The notes beneath the pieces were generated by a model that worked only from the letters and a program-made list of their open reading frames with translations, did no database searches and was not told where the DNA came from. From NCBI RefSeq assembly GCF_000308495.1, contig NZ_BAFU01000244.1, positions 27,167 through 91,166 of the forward strand: DNA of 64,000 nt. Reading direction: 5' to 3'. Position numbers and translations under genes: made by a program. Source of the stretch: Nocardia brevicatena NBRC 12119 (GTDB lineage: Bacteria > Actinomycetota > Actinomycetes > Mycobacteriales > Mycobacteriaceae). This document shows positions 9,166 to 18,395 of the stretch, one piece after another; positions within the stretch are counted from its first letter, which is position 1; every line of letters begins with the position of its first letter.

Positions 9166-9933
9166 TCAGGACGGTCGAGACAGTACTGCCTTCCACCGCT
9201 CCCGCAGGTCGGTGGTGATCGGGTTGTTCTTGTGGTCCATCCCTTCCACCGCGCGGGCCAGGGCCGGTGGCGCGGGGTCGCGGAAGATGAGTGGGTCCAA
9301 CAGTCGTTGCCCGGCGTTTGTTGTCCGGGGCGAGTATGGGCACGATCGATCCCGAATCGTGGGCGCACACGGTCGAGGTCTCGACAGTGTTGGGCCTGGG
9401 TAAATCGGCGAACAGGTAGATATCGACCAGCGGGATCGGCTCCAGGGTGACGATCAAGCCGCGGATCGGCCGATCGTGGGGAGGGCGGCCAGTTCGGGGA
9501 TCCGGTCGGCGATGAGACCGGCGGTGTGGTCGATCTGGTTGCGAGCATACTGGACGCGGTCGGTGAGAGCGGCCAGGCCGTCCTCGTTGCCGAGCTGCGC
9601 CGCGACGGTCGAACGCATGTTTTTCTCTTCGACGAGCAACACCGGTTCGGGGAATACGGCGAAGTAGCCGATGGTCTCTTTGTTCTCGGGGCCGTAGGTG
9701 ATCGCCGAGTGAACGGCGGCCCCGCACCCGGTGAGCAGTGCGAGGTGACGTCCGACGAGCTTTTCGAAGGAATCTCCCGGCGCGCGCGGGAAGTCGGTGC
9801 CGAAGTGGGTCAGGCCGGTGAAGTGCAGTCCCAGTGGGGTGATCTTGTGCAGCAGATACGGGCTGATCAGCAGTCGGTACCCGTGGCTGGTGGTGATCAC
9901 GGGGGTGGCCGGCAGCGGGTTGGTCAGCCACAT
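9166..9933 (-). pseudogene. hypothetical protein, multiply frameshifted
   Basis: An ATG at 9933 opens 159 residues (MWLTNPLPATPVITTSHGYR to PTIG). Sequence sense continues in a second frame (GLIVTLEPIPLVDIYLFADL) and finally in a third (DPLIFRDPAPPALARAVEG, ending WKAVLSRPS and TGA at 9166-9168). Each segment has coding-like composition and they join smoothly, so this is one gene with at least two frameshifts. No family recognised. Confidence 0.6.
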
Positions 9934-10202
9934 CTGCCGGCTGCGGACGGTTTCTACCGCGTCCTCCTTACGTGTTCACTCCTGCACCGTCGCCAGGTGG
10001 GTGGCGATCGCCTTCTGGCCGCGTTCAGCGTGCGGGCCGGCTGCCGAGGTGGCCGCATATGGCTGCCCGTGCCATGCGCCGACCGGATTCCTCTGCCCGT
10101 TGTCCCCATCGCTGACTTGGATCAGCCCGCCGATCGAGGCGTGCCCAACCCCCTACCGCCATCAAATGTGAATGGGGAATATACTGATCGAAGTAGAAAT
10201 TA

Positions 10203-10225
10203 TCCATATGAGGTGGACATATGGA
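10203..10225. promoter_or_regulatory. palindrome upstream of mycofactocin-type SDR
   Basis: TCCATATG (10203-10210) and CATATGGA (10218-10225) are perfect 8-bp arms around a 7-base spacer, about 120 bases before the SDR start, in the only AT-rich patch of the 410-base gap 9934-10344. It has the form of a dimeric repressor site; the binder is unknown. No gene is seen in the rest of the gap. Confidence 0.5.
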
Positions 10226-10344
10226 AATTTGCATTCTAACCTCTGAGGCGTGAGGACAGTAACAGGCGGGTGGTTCGACGGACATCCACCTCGGTTCCCG
10301 CGGGGCGTGTCCGAGCAGTCGATCGATCCGTCAGAGGAGTTGTC

Positions 10345-11166
10345 ATGTCAACAGCAGGTCGCTTGCAGGGGAAGGTTGCCTTCATCACCGGAGTGGCGCG
10401 TGGGCAGGGGCGTGCGCACGCGGTACGCCTGGCCGGTGAGGGTGCCGCGATCATCGGTGTCGACCTGGCCGGTCCGATCCCCAGCGTCCCGTACGACTCG
10501 CCCACGCCGGACGACCTCGAGGAGACCGTGAAGCTGGTGGAGAAGACGGGCGGCCGGATCATCGCTGAGCAGGGTGACGTGCGCGACGCGGCGCGGCTGA
10601 AGGAGGTAGTGGGCACCGGCGTCGCCGAGTTCGGTGGACTGGACATCATCGTGGCCAACGCCGGTGTCTGCATCCCCAGCACTTGGGACGAAACCCCGCC
10701 GGAGGTATTCGCCGCGCACATGGACACCAATGTCACGGGAGTTTGGAACACTGTGATCGCCGGTGCGCCGCACCTGGTTTCCCGCGGTGGCGGTTCGGTA
10801 ATCCTGATCAGTTCCTACGCGGGAAAGAAGGTCCAGCCGTTCATGGTCGGCTACACCGCCAGCAAGCACGCCGTCACCGGAATGACCCGGGCCTTCGCCG
10901 CCGAACTCGGCAAGCACAACATCCGGGTCAACAGCGTGCATCCGGGCAATGTCAATACCCCGATGGGGTCCGGTGACATGATCTCTGCCCTGGAGCGCGC
11001 CGCGAGCACCCACCCGACTCTGATGAACATGGGCACCCCGTTCCTGCCCCGATTCTCGGCGGAGGCCGACGAGATCTCCAGCACCGTACTGTTTCTGGCC
11101 TCCGACGATGCCGGCTTCATCACCGCCGAGCACATCAGCGTCGACGGCGGCGCGCAGTACTTCTGA
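10345..11166 (+). CDS. mycofactocin-type short-chain dehydrogenase/reductase
   Basis: A 273-residue SDR. TGVARGQG (15-22) is the cofactor glycine motif in the form typical of the mycofactocin-coupled subfamily, followed by the characteristic insertion with PYDSPTPDDL (49-58). NAG is at 105-107, ISSYAG gives the catalytic Ser, and YTASK gives Tyr170 and Lys174. Such enzymes hold a non-exchangeable NAD and pass electrons to mycofactocin while oxidising an alcohol. The start ATG at 10345 has a GAGGAG site. The gene stands alone with a palindrome upstream; the P450 remnant follows at 70 bases, suggesting a former oxidation pair. Confidence 0.88.
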   Translation: MSTAGRLQGKVAFITGVARGQGRAHAVRLAGEGAAIIGVDLAGPIPSVPYDSPTPDDLEETVKLVEKTGGRIIAEQGDVRDAARLKEVVGTGVAEFGGLDIIVANAGVCIPSTWDETPPEVFAAHMDTNVTGVWNTVIAGAPHLVSRGGGSVILISSYAGKKVQPFMVGYTASKHAVTGMTRAFAAELGKHNIRVNSVHPGNVNTPMGSGDMISALERAASTHPTLMNMGTPFLPRFSAEADEISSTVLFLASDDAGFITAEHISVDGGAQYF

Positions 11167-11235
11167 CCCTTTCGCCCTCCTGACCACCGGTGTCGCTCCG
11201 CTGGGGCGCACCACGAGTAGAGAGAACAGAGACAG

Positions 11236-11651
11236 ATGACCGCTACACCGGTCCGGGACACCGACGCATACGCCGACGCCCCTGCTTCCCCTTCGTCCGT
11301 CGCTGCCCGTTCTCGGTGGCCGAGGACTATCGGAACGTTCCGAACGACGGAACCCTCATATCGGTCACATTCAAGGGCTCCCCGGCCTGGCCGGTGACCG
11401 GATTCGACGACGTGCGCAGGGTGCCGACAGAACCCCGCACCACCCCAGAGCCGACCGACCTCGACGGACAGCGGCTGGATGCGGGCAAGCTGATCACGGT
11501 GGCGATGGACGCCGCGAACCGGGAGGGCCAGGTCTTCGCCGCTCCGGACACCTTCGATATCCACAACGACTCGCGCGGCCACCCGGCCTTCGGGTCCGGC
11601 ATCCACTCGTGCCTCGGGGCGCAGCTCGCCCGGATCGAGTTGCAGGTCTGA
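11236..11651 (+). pseudogene. cytochrome P450 remnant with internal deletion
   Basis: An ATG at 11236 starts MTATPVRDTDAYADAP, then a frameshift leads into CPFSVAEDYRNVPNDGTLIS, a P450 N-terminus. At about base 11430 the sequence jumps from the N-terminal region to the C-terminal part (GKLITVAMDAANRE, then FGSGIHSCLGAQLAR with the haem Cys). The whole middle, including the I-helix and ExxR, is gone. It cannot be functional. Confidence 0.85.
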
Positions 11652-11715
11652 TCGACACTCTGCCTCGGCGTATTCCGACGCCGGCCTTGGAGGAACTGCG
11701 GGCGCCCGCGGTGGG

Positions 11716-12707
11716 TCAGGAGACGGTGGCTCGCTGTGCAGCTAGTACGCCTTGGAGGCGGGAGATGTAGTCGTGCCACTGCACCTCGCCGTAGCCGGTG
11801 CGGCCCTCCCACTCGCAGTCGAAGAGCCCCATCACCAGGAAGATGTTCTGTCCGCCGTCGATCTCGGCCGAGGCGCGAGCGCTTCCCGTGATCGCGTAGG
11901 ACGTGCCTTCTTCGTCGACCGCGTCGTAGCGCAGGCCGGTGATCCGTAATCCCTCACGGACGTATCTCACGTCGGCCTTGCTCAGACGCAATGCGCGACC
12001 CTCGCGGAGCACGTAGCCGTGGGACACCTCTGGGGCGCCGTCGGCTCGTTCGCCGGTGTGGGTGAGCAGGGTCAACTCTTCGCCGAAGTGGATCAGATCG
12101 AAGGTGCCGATCGTGTGACCGACCTCGGCCCGAGGGCTCCACGAGTGGTCACGGTTGCTGACACAGTCCACGGGATGCTCGGTGCCGTCGATGACGACGC
12201 TTCCGGTCACGCGCGTGGTCTGATCGATGTGCCCGTAGGGTTCGGTTCCGGTCCGGTTGGCCGGCGCGCCCTGGCCGGGGGTGCGGTGGAATGCGACGAA
12301 GCCTTCGGGGCCGTTGGCCACCTTGGTGAATTCGAGGTCCACCGGGGCATGAGCGATTCGAAGTGCAGGTCGGCGCGCATTCGCCGACAGTGTGAGCGGT
12401 ACTGCAGGTCGTAGCTGTGCGGCGCGCGGCCCTTGACCCGTATCCCGCTGTCCAGGGTGAAATCGGCCAGCCGGGCGTTGCCGATCGGACTGTTGTACTG
12501 CATATCGCACATCTCCATGTCGAGCACGGAGTCGCACATCCGGGAGAATGCGTAGACTTTGGTGGTCGCGACGCCGGTGTTCAATCGGAAGCCGGTCCAG
12601 AAGTGCAGCCGGATGTTGCTCTCGGTCGTGGCCGAGAACCAGTGTGTCTCCATCCACCGTGGGTCGCGGTAGGCCGGGCGGGAGAAGTCGCCGTAACTGC
12701 GGGGCAT
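11716..12707 (-). pseudogene. CrtC/AttH-like (DUF7064/7065-type) protein, frameshifted
   Basis: Paralogue of the intact gene at 16939. The ATG at 12707 has a GGAGG site 20 bases after the acyl-CoA ligase stop. The first frame runs MPRSYGDFSRPAYRDPRWME to about LHFESLM; at about 12350 one base is missing and the second frame continues APVDLEFTKVANGPEGFV to the end, including NRDHSWSPR and EGRTGYGEVQWHDY. The two halves together make a normal-length protein (about 330 residues). The frameshift is either a recent mutation or a sequencing error. The fold suggests binding or conversion of a hydrophobic compound. Confidence 0.72.
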
Positions 12708-12727
12708 GTTCGTCTTTCCTCCGTGGG

Positions 12728-14269
12728 TCAGGGACGGGCGACTGCCCGCAGGCACATGTCACGGATCTCCCGCTTCATGAGCTTGTCGTTGGTATTGCGC
12801 GGCAGTGCCGCCGCAACGTCGATGGAACGCGGCCACTTGTACTTGGCCAGCCGTGACTTACAGAACTCCAGGATGTCGGCCTCCATACCGTCGGCGTCGA
12901 CACCGGCCCGCAGCTCGACCACGGCCTTGACCACCTCACCGAGATCGTCGTCGGGGATCCCGACCACTGCGGCGTCGGCGACTCCGGGATGCTCGACCAG
13001 AACGTCCTCGATCTCGCGCGGGTAGATGTTCACGCCACCGGAGACGACGGTGAAGCCGACCCGGTCGGTCAGGTACAGGTAGCCGTCGGCATCCACGTAA
13101 CCGATGTCTCCGGTGGTGCTCATCGAACCGTCGGCGCTCTGCGCCTCGGCGGTCTTGGCCGGGTCGTTGAGGTAGACGAAGTTCGTCGCGCCCCGGATCC
13201 AGACCTGCCCGGTCTCACCGGTGGGTACCTCGTTGCCGTCCGCGTCCAGGATCAGCAGTTCACCGGCCAGCGGCTTGCCGACGGTACCCGGGTGCGCCAG
13301 CCATTCCTCCGAGTCGCAGATGACGCTGCCGTTGGCCTCGGTGGAGCCGTAGTACTCGTGGATGATGGGGCCGAGCCACTCGATCATGCCGCGTTTGACC
13401 GAGGGCGGACACGGTGCGGCGCCGTGGGCGATCGCCTCGATCGACGAGACATCGTACTTCGCGCGCACCTCCTCGGACAGCTGCAGGATCCGCGACATCA
13501 TGGTGGGCACCACCAGCGAATGGGTGACCTTGTGTTTCTCCACCAGGCGCAGGAAGTTCTCCGCGTCGAAGCGGCACATTATGACGCAGGTTCCGCCGCA
13601 ACGCAGCGACTCCGCGGTCGAGGACTGTGGGCCGGAGTGGTAGAGCGGCGCCGGCTGGAGGAACACCATGTCCGGGCGGGTGTGGTAGACCTTCGGCGCC
13701 AATCGGAAGATGGGCAGCGGGTCGCTCGGGTCGATGTCGAGTTGTGGTCGCAGTACGCCTTTCGGCTTACCGGTGGTGCCCGACGAGTACAGCAGCGCCA
13801 TGCCCAGTTTCTCATTCTCGACCGGAGTGGTCGGGTATACGCCGACCACGGTCTCGTAGTCCTTGAACTCCGAGATCTCGTCGGGCTTGTCCCACATGAG
13901 CCACCGCTCCACCTTCGGGCACAGTGCGGGCAGGCGCCAGGCCACTTCGGCCACATGGGCGGAGACCACCACGACCTTCGAGTCCGAGTCGTTGACGACG
14001 TACGCCGCCTCCTCGGTGGTCAGGTGATAGTTGATCAGCGTGTAGTAGACGCCGGTCCGCTCGCCGGCGCCCTGTACCACCATGGAGCCCAGCGAGTTCT
14101 CGAACATCACCGCGATCCGCTCGCCTTGGCGCACGCCTGCGTCGCGGATGAAGTGGGCCATCTGGTTGGCCTTCTCCTCGAACTGGCGGTAGGTGAGCGA
14201 CTCGTCGGTGTCCGCCATGACCAGTGCGACGCGGTCGGGGTAATTCTGGGCTCGGGGGCCGGGGTACAC
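12728..14269 (-). CDS. AMP-forming acyl-CoA synthetase (FadD/AMP-binding family)
   Basis: A 513-residue ANL-superfamily ligase that adenylates an acid and transfers it to CoA. The phosphate-binding motif YSSGTTGKPKG is at 161-171, YGSTE at 307-311, VSGGVNIYPREIEDVL marks the hinge to the C-terminal domain, and PRNTNDKLMKREI carries the C-terminal catalytic Lys. The start is the GTG at 14269, preceded by AGGAGG; further upstream reading (to 14377) is arginine-rich shadow. It heads a minus-strand operon with the CrtC-like pseudogene and is divergent from the hydrolase at 14501. Substrate unknown. Confidence 0.92.
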   Translation of the reverse strand: MYPGPRAQNYPDRVALVMADTDESLTYRQFEEKANQMAHFIRDAGVRQGERIAVMFENSLGSMVVQGAGERTGVYYTLINYHLTTEEAAYVVNDSDSKVVVVSAHVAEVAWRLPALCPKVERWLMWDKPDEISEFKDYETVVGVYPTTPVENEKLGMALLYSSGTTGKPKGVLRPQLDIDPSDPLPIFRLAPKVYHTRPDMVFLQPAPLYHSGPQSSTAESLRCGGTCVIMCRFDAENFLRLVEKHKVTHSLVVPTMMSRILQLSEEVRAKYDVSSIEAIAHGAAPCPPSVKRGMIEWLGPIIHEYYGSTEANGSVICDSEEWLAHPGTVGKPLAGELLILDADGNEVPTGETGQVWIRGATNFVYLNDPAKTAEAQSADGSMSTTGDIGYVDADGYLYLTDRVGFTVVSGGVNIYPREIEDVLVEHPGVADAAVVGIPDDDLGEVVKAVVELRAGVDADGMEADILEFCKSRLAKYKWPRSIDVAAALPRNTNDKLMKREIRDMCLRAVARP

Positions 14270-14500
14270 GGTGTCCTCCTGGTGACTGAGGCATGCTCGG
14301 CGGTGTCGGCGCGGGCAACGGTGGGACCTGGGTCCGTGCGTTGCTGGCCGCAGTGTGTTGACATCACGAACAACCACCGGTGGTGTGAACTGTAATTTCG
14401 ATGTCTTAGTTCGTCAACAGCGGACTTTACACTGCGTAGTTGACGCAAGTGTTATTTCAAATTCTGGTTTTATGGGGAAGTTCGGTGTTAGTCTCCCGGC

Positions 14501-15415
14501 ATGTCGCACACCGCCGAACTCGGTCCTGACGCTCCGGTAGCCCGTGCTGATGCACTCTACGAGGGCGTGTTCGGAGCACGTCATGAGCAAAGCATCGAAG
14601 CCACCCGCGAGCGATTCGAGAGCATGCTGGCCCGGTTCCCGATCGACCCCGCCGTGGTGGTCGACGAGATCGCGGTGGGGGGCGTCCCCGGGCTGCGGGT
14701 CACCGCACCCGGAGCCTCCGCGACCCGGGTGCTGGTCTGGTTCCACAGCGGGGGCTACGTGCTCGGCAGTGCCCGTGGCCATCGCAGCCTGGCGGCGTCC
14801 CTGTCGGCGGCGACCGGCCGTGCGGTGGTGCTTCCGGACTACCGCCGAGCGCCCGAGCACGCCTTCCCCGCCGCGGTCGACGATGCCGGGGCGGCTCTGG
14901 CCGCGGTTCTCGACGGTGGGTGCGGTCCGGTCACGGATGTCGCCGTCGGCGGCGATTCCGCCGGTGGCGCGCTCACCCTGACCTCGCTGGTCCGCCGCCG
15001 TGACGCGGGTGGGCGGCTACCCACTCGCGCGGTACTCGTTTCGCCATTGCTCGACCTGGCAGGTACCGGGACGAGCATGGTGACCAATGCCGACCTCGAC
15101 CGGGCCGTCAGCAAGCAGGGCCTGCGGACCATCGTGGCGCTCTATCTGCGTGGGATCGACCGGGCGCACCCGGAGGCCACGGTGCTCAACGCGGACCTGC
15201 ACGGTCTCCCGCCGGTGCTGGTACAGGCGGGCGGTGCCGAAGTGCTGCTCGACGACTCGGTTCGCGTATCCGACCGGCTCACCGACGCCGGCGTGCGCAC
15301 CCGGCTATACATCTACGACGGTATGCCACATGCCTGGCCGCTATTCGGGTCGTTCCTGCCGGCGGGGCGCGCCGCGGTCGAGGAGATTGCGGCCTTCCTG
15401 GCCGAGGAGTTCTGA
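14501..15415 (+). CDS. alpha/beta hydrolase, HSL type, HSGG variant
   Basis: A 304-residue hydrolase of the hormone-sensitive-lipase family. Ser153 lies in GGDSAGG, the acid is Asp251 or Asp252 in EVLLDDS and the base is His277 in MPHAWPLF. The oxyanion motif is HSGG (82-85) instead of HGGG as in its three paralogues, which could change substrate fit. Its stop overlaps the start of the EthD gene by one base (TGATG), so the two are coupled. The 230-base divergent spacer to the ligase holds an inverted repeat (CGTCAAC at 14412, GTTGACG at 14439). Confidence 0.9.
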   Translation: MSHTAELGPDAPVARADALYEGVFGARHEQSIEATRERFESMLARFPIDPAVVVDEIAVGGVPGLRVTAPGASATRVLVWFHSGGYVLGSARGHRSLAASLSAATGRAVVLPDYRRAPEHAFPAAVDDAGAALAAVLDGGCGPVTDVAVGGDSAGGALTLTSLVRRRDAGGRLPTRAVLVSPLLDLAGTGTSMVTNADLDRAVSKQGLRTIVALYLRGIDRAHPEATVLNADLHGLPPVLVQAGGAEVLLDDSVRVSDRLTDAGVRTRLYIYDGMPHAWPLFGSFLPAGRAAVEEIAAFLAEEF

Positions 15416-15789
15416 TGATCACCCTGACCATGCTGCTGACCAAGCGTGACGACCTCACCGACGAGGAGTTCCGACATTACTACGAAGAGCGGCACATCCC
15501 GCTGGTGGCGCGCCTGGTGCGAGCCCGCCCGGTCGGCTATGCGCGGCATCATCGGATGGACGACGCGCTCGCCCGCCGGCTGGCCGAGGGCCGCGGCGAT
15601 CGCGTCGAGGAGAACGTCAGCGCGATCACCCACATCACGCTCGCCACGCGTGCCGATGCCGAGCAGCTGGTCGAGACCATGTTGGAGCAATCGGTCCGGG
15701 ACGCGCTGACGGCCGACGAGGGCCGGTTCCTGGCCGAGGGGGGCATTCGATGGCTGGTGACCGGGGGCCCGGACGACTTCGCGCCGTAA
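15415..15789 (+). CDS. EthD-domain protein
   Basis: A 124-residue ferredoxin-like-fold protein. The N-terminal LTMLLTKRDDLTDEEF followed by YYEERHIPL is the EthD/dabb-type signature. Such proteins act as small dimeric accessory enzymes or helpers in ether, polyketide or aromatic catabolism. The gene is translationally coupled to the HSL hydrolase, so it probably handles the same compound. A bidirectional stem-loop separates it from the convergent kinase gene. Confidence 0.82.
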   Translation: MITLTMLLTKRDDLTDEEFRHYYEERHIPLVARLVRARPVGYARHHRMDDALARRLAEGRGDRVEENVSAITHITLATRADAEQLVETMLEQSVRDALTADEGRFLAEGGIRWLVTGGPDDFAP

Positions 15790-15799
15790 CAACCTCCGA

Positions 15800-15835
15800 C
15801 AGCCGCGTTGCGATCGATCGACCGCAGCGCGGCTG
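15800..15835. terminator. bidirectional stem-loop between convergent genes
   Basis: CAGCCGCGTTGCG (15800-15812) pairs with 15823-15835 in a 13-bp stem with one G-U and a 10-nt loop, exactly between the stops of the EthD gene (+) and the kinase (-). Confidence 0.6.
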
Positions 15836-15850
15836 TGCCGCGGTCCTCGG

Positions 15851-16897
15851 TCAGCCGAGTAGGTCGATGCTGTGATGATCCGTGATCGCGGCGGCATAGC
15901 GCTCGGTCATTCCCCGGACAGCCGCGGGGGGCTGGATCGCCGAAGGCAATGTGGCCCAGATGATCCCTCGCACCATGTGCGCCTGGTAGTCGACCCAGCT
16001 CTGGTCCGCGTCCAATCGCGGTCCGCCTGCGCGAGCTACCGCGTCCCGGTAGGCGCCGAGCAGGTCGCGCTCATGCGCGCGCCGGTCGGCGACCGAGAGC
16101 GCGCCCGCCACGAAGTAGGACACGTCGTAGACCCACACCCCCAGACATGCGGTCGGCCAGTCGATGAAGACGACCTCATCCTGGGCCGATATGAACGCAT
16201 TGCCGTGGTGGGCGTCGCCGTGCAGTACGCAGTGCGGCCCGGACGCGTCCCGCTCGAACATCTTCCCGTACGCTCGGAGCACCGCGTCCCGGTCCCGGAG
16301 CGCGTGCGGCAGTGGATGGGCCTCCGGCGCGAGTGCTGTGGCCTCGAAGTTCGTGGGGGAGAACAACATCTCGAGGGCCAGTTTGAAGTCCGGCGAACCG
16401 TGGCGGAGGAACGGTGTGTCGGAGAAGTCGCTGCCCCACGTCGAGCCGTGCAGCCGTCCGAGGGTGTCGAGGCCCGCGGCCACTCGTTCGGGCGTCCACG
16501 GTGTCGCGGGATCGCCGAAGCTGACGCCGGCCTTGGCGAGGTCCTCCATCACCAGCACGCCGCGGCCCTCCGTCTCGCCGTAGGCGTACCGGATCCGGGC
16601 TGTCGGCATGTCGAGCCGGGGGATCACGTCCTGATAGAACTGCGCTTCGCGCTGGGTGGTCGTCTGGCCCACCGCGCTCTCGGCGTCTTCGCCGAATTCG
16701 GCCTTCACGCACAGGAACTCACCTTCGTGCTCGCCCTCGGCGCTGTCGCCGTAGGTGACGTGGACCAGCACCTTGGTCGAGGTTCCCCAGATGACGTCGG
16801 TTACCTCCATCCCGATGACAGGACGTCGCAGTACCGAACTCAGCCAGTGCGGGGTGATGTCGTCGATAGTCGCGGGCACGGGTGCCGTGACGGACAT
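15851..16897 (-). CDS. aminoglycoside-phosphotransferase-family kinase
   Basis: A 348-residue APH/choline-kinase-fold protein. VLHGDAHHGNAF carries the catalytic Asp and metal-binding Asn, VFIDWPTACLG the second metal-binding Asp, and LCVKAEF the ATP-binding Lys. It resembles the ecdysteroid-kinase-like group that phosphorylates small hydroxylated compounds rather than antibiotics. The ATG at 16897 has GAGGAG; the longer open frame is shadow. It lies 41 bases after the CrtC-like gene at 16939 and probably shares its transcript. Confidence 0.85.
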   Translation of the reverse strand: MSVTAPVPATIDDITPHWLSSVLRRPVIGMEVTDVIWGTSTKVLVHVTYGDSAEGEHEGEFLCVKAEFGEDAESAVGQTTTQREAQFYQDVIPRLDMPTARIRYAYGETEGRGVLVMEDLAKAGVSFGDPATPWTPERVAAGLDTLGRLHGSTWGSDFSDTPFLRHGSPDFKLALEMLFSPTNFEATALAPEAHPLPHALRDRDAVLRAYGKMFERDASGPHCVLHGDAHHGNAFISAQDEVVFIDWPTACLGVWVYDVSYFVAGALSVADRRAHERDLLGAYRDAVARAGGPRLDADQSWVDYQAHMVRGIIWATLPSAIQPPAAVRGMTERYAAAITDHHSIDLLG

Positions 16898-16938
16898 GTG
16901 GGCTCCTCGGGTCGGGAGATGAGGGGGAGGGGGAGACG

Positions 16939-17985
16939 TCACAGCCGAGGGGGTCGCACCGCGTGGCGCCGGACGTGATCGGTGAACATGCAGTCTTGGT
17001 AGTCGCCGTAACCGGTTCGGCCGTCGAGGTCGTACTCCATCAGCGCCCATTCGACGAGCAGATTCGGGAAAGCCGGGTGCACGATGTGCGCGATGCTCCG
17101 GCCGGTGAGCGAGTACACGGTTCCCCGGGTGTCGGTGAGTTCGACCTCGGCCCGATCCGGTGCGATGCCGTCGGCGCCGCGGATGGTCCGCTTCTCCATG
17201 CGGTTCAGGCCGCGCAGCTCGCCCTCGGTCCAGACCCATCCCCATCGGAGCGAGTCGGGCAGGGATCCGGAATCGAAATCATCGGCCCACTCGGGGGCCC
17301 GGTGGTATGCGTCGAAGCCGACGAAGTGGAAGCTCAGGTCCTCGCCGAAGGTCGCGGCGCCCCACGTCAGCGGTGGAATCGGCTGCGGCTTTTCGGACCG
17401 CACCTGATTCCAGCTGCGGTCCCGCGTGAAGAAGCTGTTCACCTCGTAGGTCTTGTCACGCAGCCGCAGGGTTCCGGTGGTCCGCATGGTCTGCGCGAGG
17501 TGTTTGCCGTCGAGGCGCCCGGCCGCGGGCATGATCGCGTCGTAGCGGAGGTCCAGTGTGACCGACCCATCCGTGCTCCGGTACTGGACGTCGATCTGCT
17601 GCAGCGGCTCGCGCACCTGCAGGGTCAACCCGTTGCCGAAGTCGATGTCGTCGAGGTCCGTTTCGGGATACGGCAGGACCATCCGGTAGTCGTAGTGCTC
17701 GGCCTGCAGCCAGATCGGGTTGAACCCCTGGTAGATGAACACGCCACCGGAAGCCTGCCGTTGGAACGGGTGCAGCCAGGAGTAGATCTGTCCGCTGATC
17801 CGTTCCTCGGGAATGCAGAAGCCGAGGTACACGGTCTCCGTCCAGTCCGGATTGTCCTGCGGTGCCTCGGCCTGATGCATGTGGAACATGTCGGCGGAGT
17901 AGTCCAACGTGAGGAACTCGTCGGTGTGCGGTCTTGCATCGGGGTAGATCTCGTACCCGGTCGAGTTCTGCTGCTCGAGTGTCAT
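16939..17985 (-). CDS. CrtC/AttH-like (DUF7064/7065-type) protein
   Basis: A 348-residue protein of the hydroxyneurosporene-synthase-like two-barrel type. It shares with the pseudogene at 11716 the NxRDxSW-like element (FTRDRSWNQVRSEK), the central VxG/YxLTGRS region and the C-terminal DGRTGYGDYQDCMFTDHVR. The start ATG at 17985 has an AAGGAG site. It is likely to bind or modify a hydrophobic compound; catalytic residues cannot be assigned. The linked kinase suggests a joint step on a hydroxylated substrate. Confidence 0.75.
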   Translation of the reverse strand: MTLEQQNSTGYEIYPDARPHTDEFLTLDYSADMFHMHQAEAPQDNPDWTETVYLGFCIPEERISGQIYSWLHPFQRQASGGVFIYQGFNPIWLQAEHYDYRMVLPYPETDLDDIDFGNGLTLQVREPLQQIDVQYRSTDGSVTLDLRYDAIMPAAGRLDGKHLAQTMRTTGTLRLRDKTYEVNSFFTRDRSWNQVRSEKPQPIPPLTWGAATFGEDLSFHFVGFDAYHRAPEWADDFDSGSLPDSLRWGWVWTEGELRGLNRMEKRTIRGADGIAPDRAEVELTDTRGTVYSLTGRSIAHIVHPAFPNLLVEWALMEYDLDGRTGYGDYQDCMFTDHVRRHAVRPPRL

Positions 17986-18236
17986 ATGACGTGAGCTCCT
18001 TCGGGTAGTGCCGGCCTCTGGCGTACGCCGGGCCGATCGGCGCACGGGCGCTCGACGGCGGCTGAACCGGTATGGCCAGAGGCCAGGGGAGGACCCTGTC
18101 GAGTCCGGCGCGAGAGCCCGTGCAGAGCGGCTCGTCCGGTCGATCGGGGGCGGCCAAATCATCCGGCCTGTGTGAGTGCCGACGGCGAAGGGGCGTGGCC
18201 GAGGCGGACTGTGTGACCGCACCCACAGAAGCAAGA

Positions 18237-18252
18237 CTAGAATACAGATTCA
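18237..18252. promoter_or_regulatory. half-site like the palindrome at 20168
   Basis: CTAGAATACAGATTCA at 18237-18252 matches CTAGAATATAGACTTC at 20170-20185 in 12 of 16 positions. It lies 250 bases upstream of the CrtC-like gene, in a 377-base gene-free, locally AT-rich stretch (17986-18362). It could be bound by the tandem TetR protein encoded at 20243. Otherwise nothing is seen in this stretch. Confidence 0.35.
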
Positions 18253-18362
18253 CGGAGGTCCACCGTTATTGGCGATTTGGTCCGGAAATTTGCATATTCA
18301 TAGTTCACAAAGGAGCTTTTCGGGCCTGCGCCCGGCGGATTGTGCGCGGGGCGACGCACGCG

Positions 18363-18380
18363 GAACGGCCCGGGCCGTTC
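18363..18380. terminator. perfect palindrome downstream of kinase operon
   Basis: GAACGGCC and GGCCGTTC flank CG, 16 bases beyond the stop of the minus-strand gene at 18396. It is a likely terminator of the kinase operon. Confidence 0.5.
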
Positions 18381-18395
18381 GCTGATCGGTGTCGG

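Noticed and set aside
12989-14395. 468-codon plus-strand open frame opposite the AMP-forming ligase
   Set aside because: Antisense shadow of a well-supported ligase.
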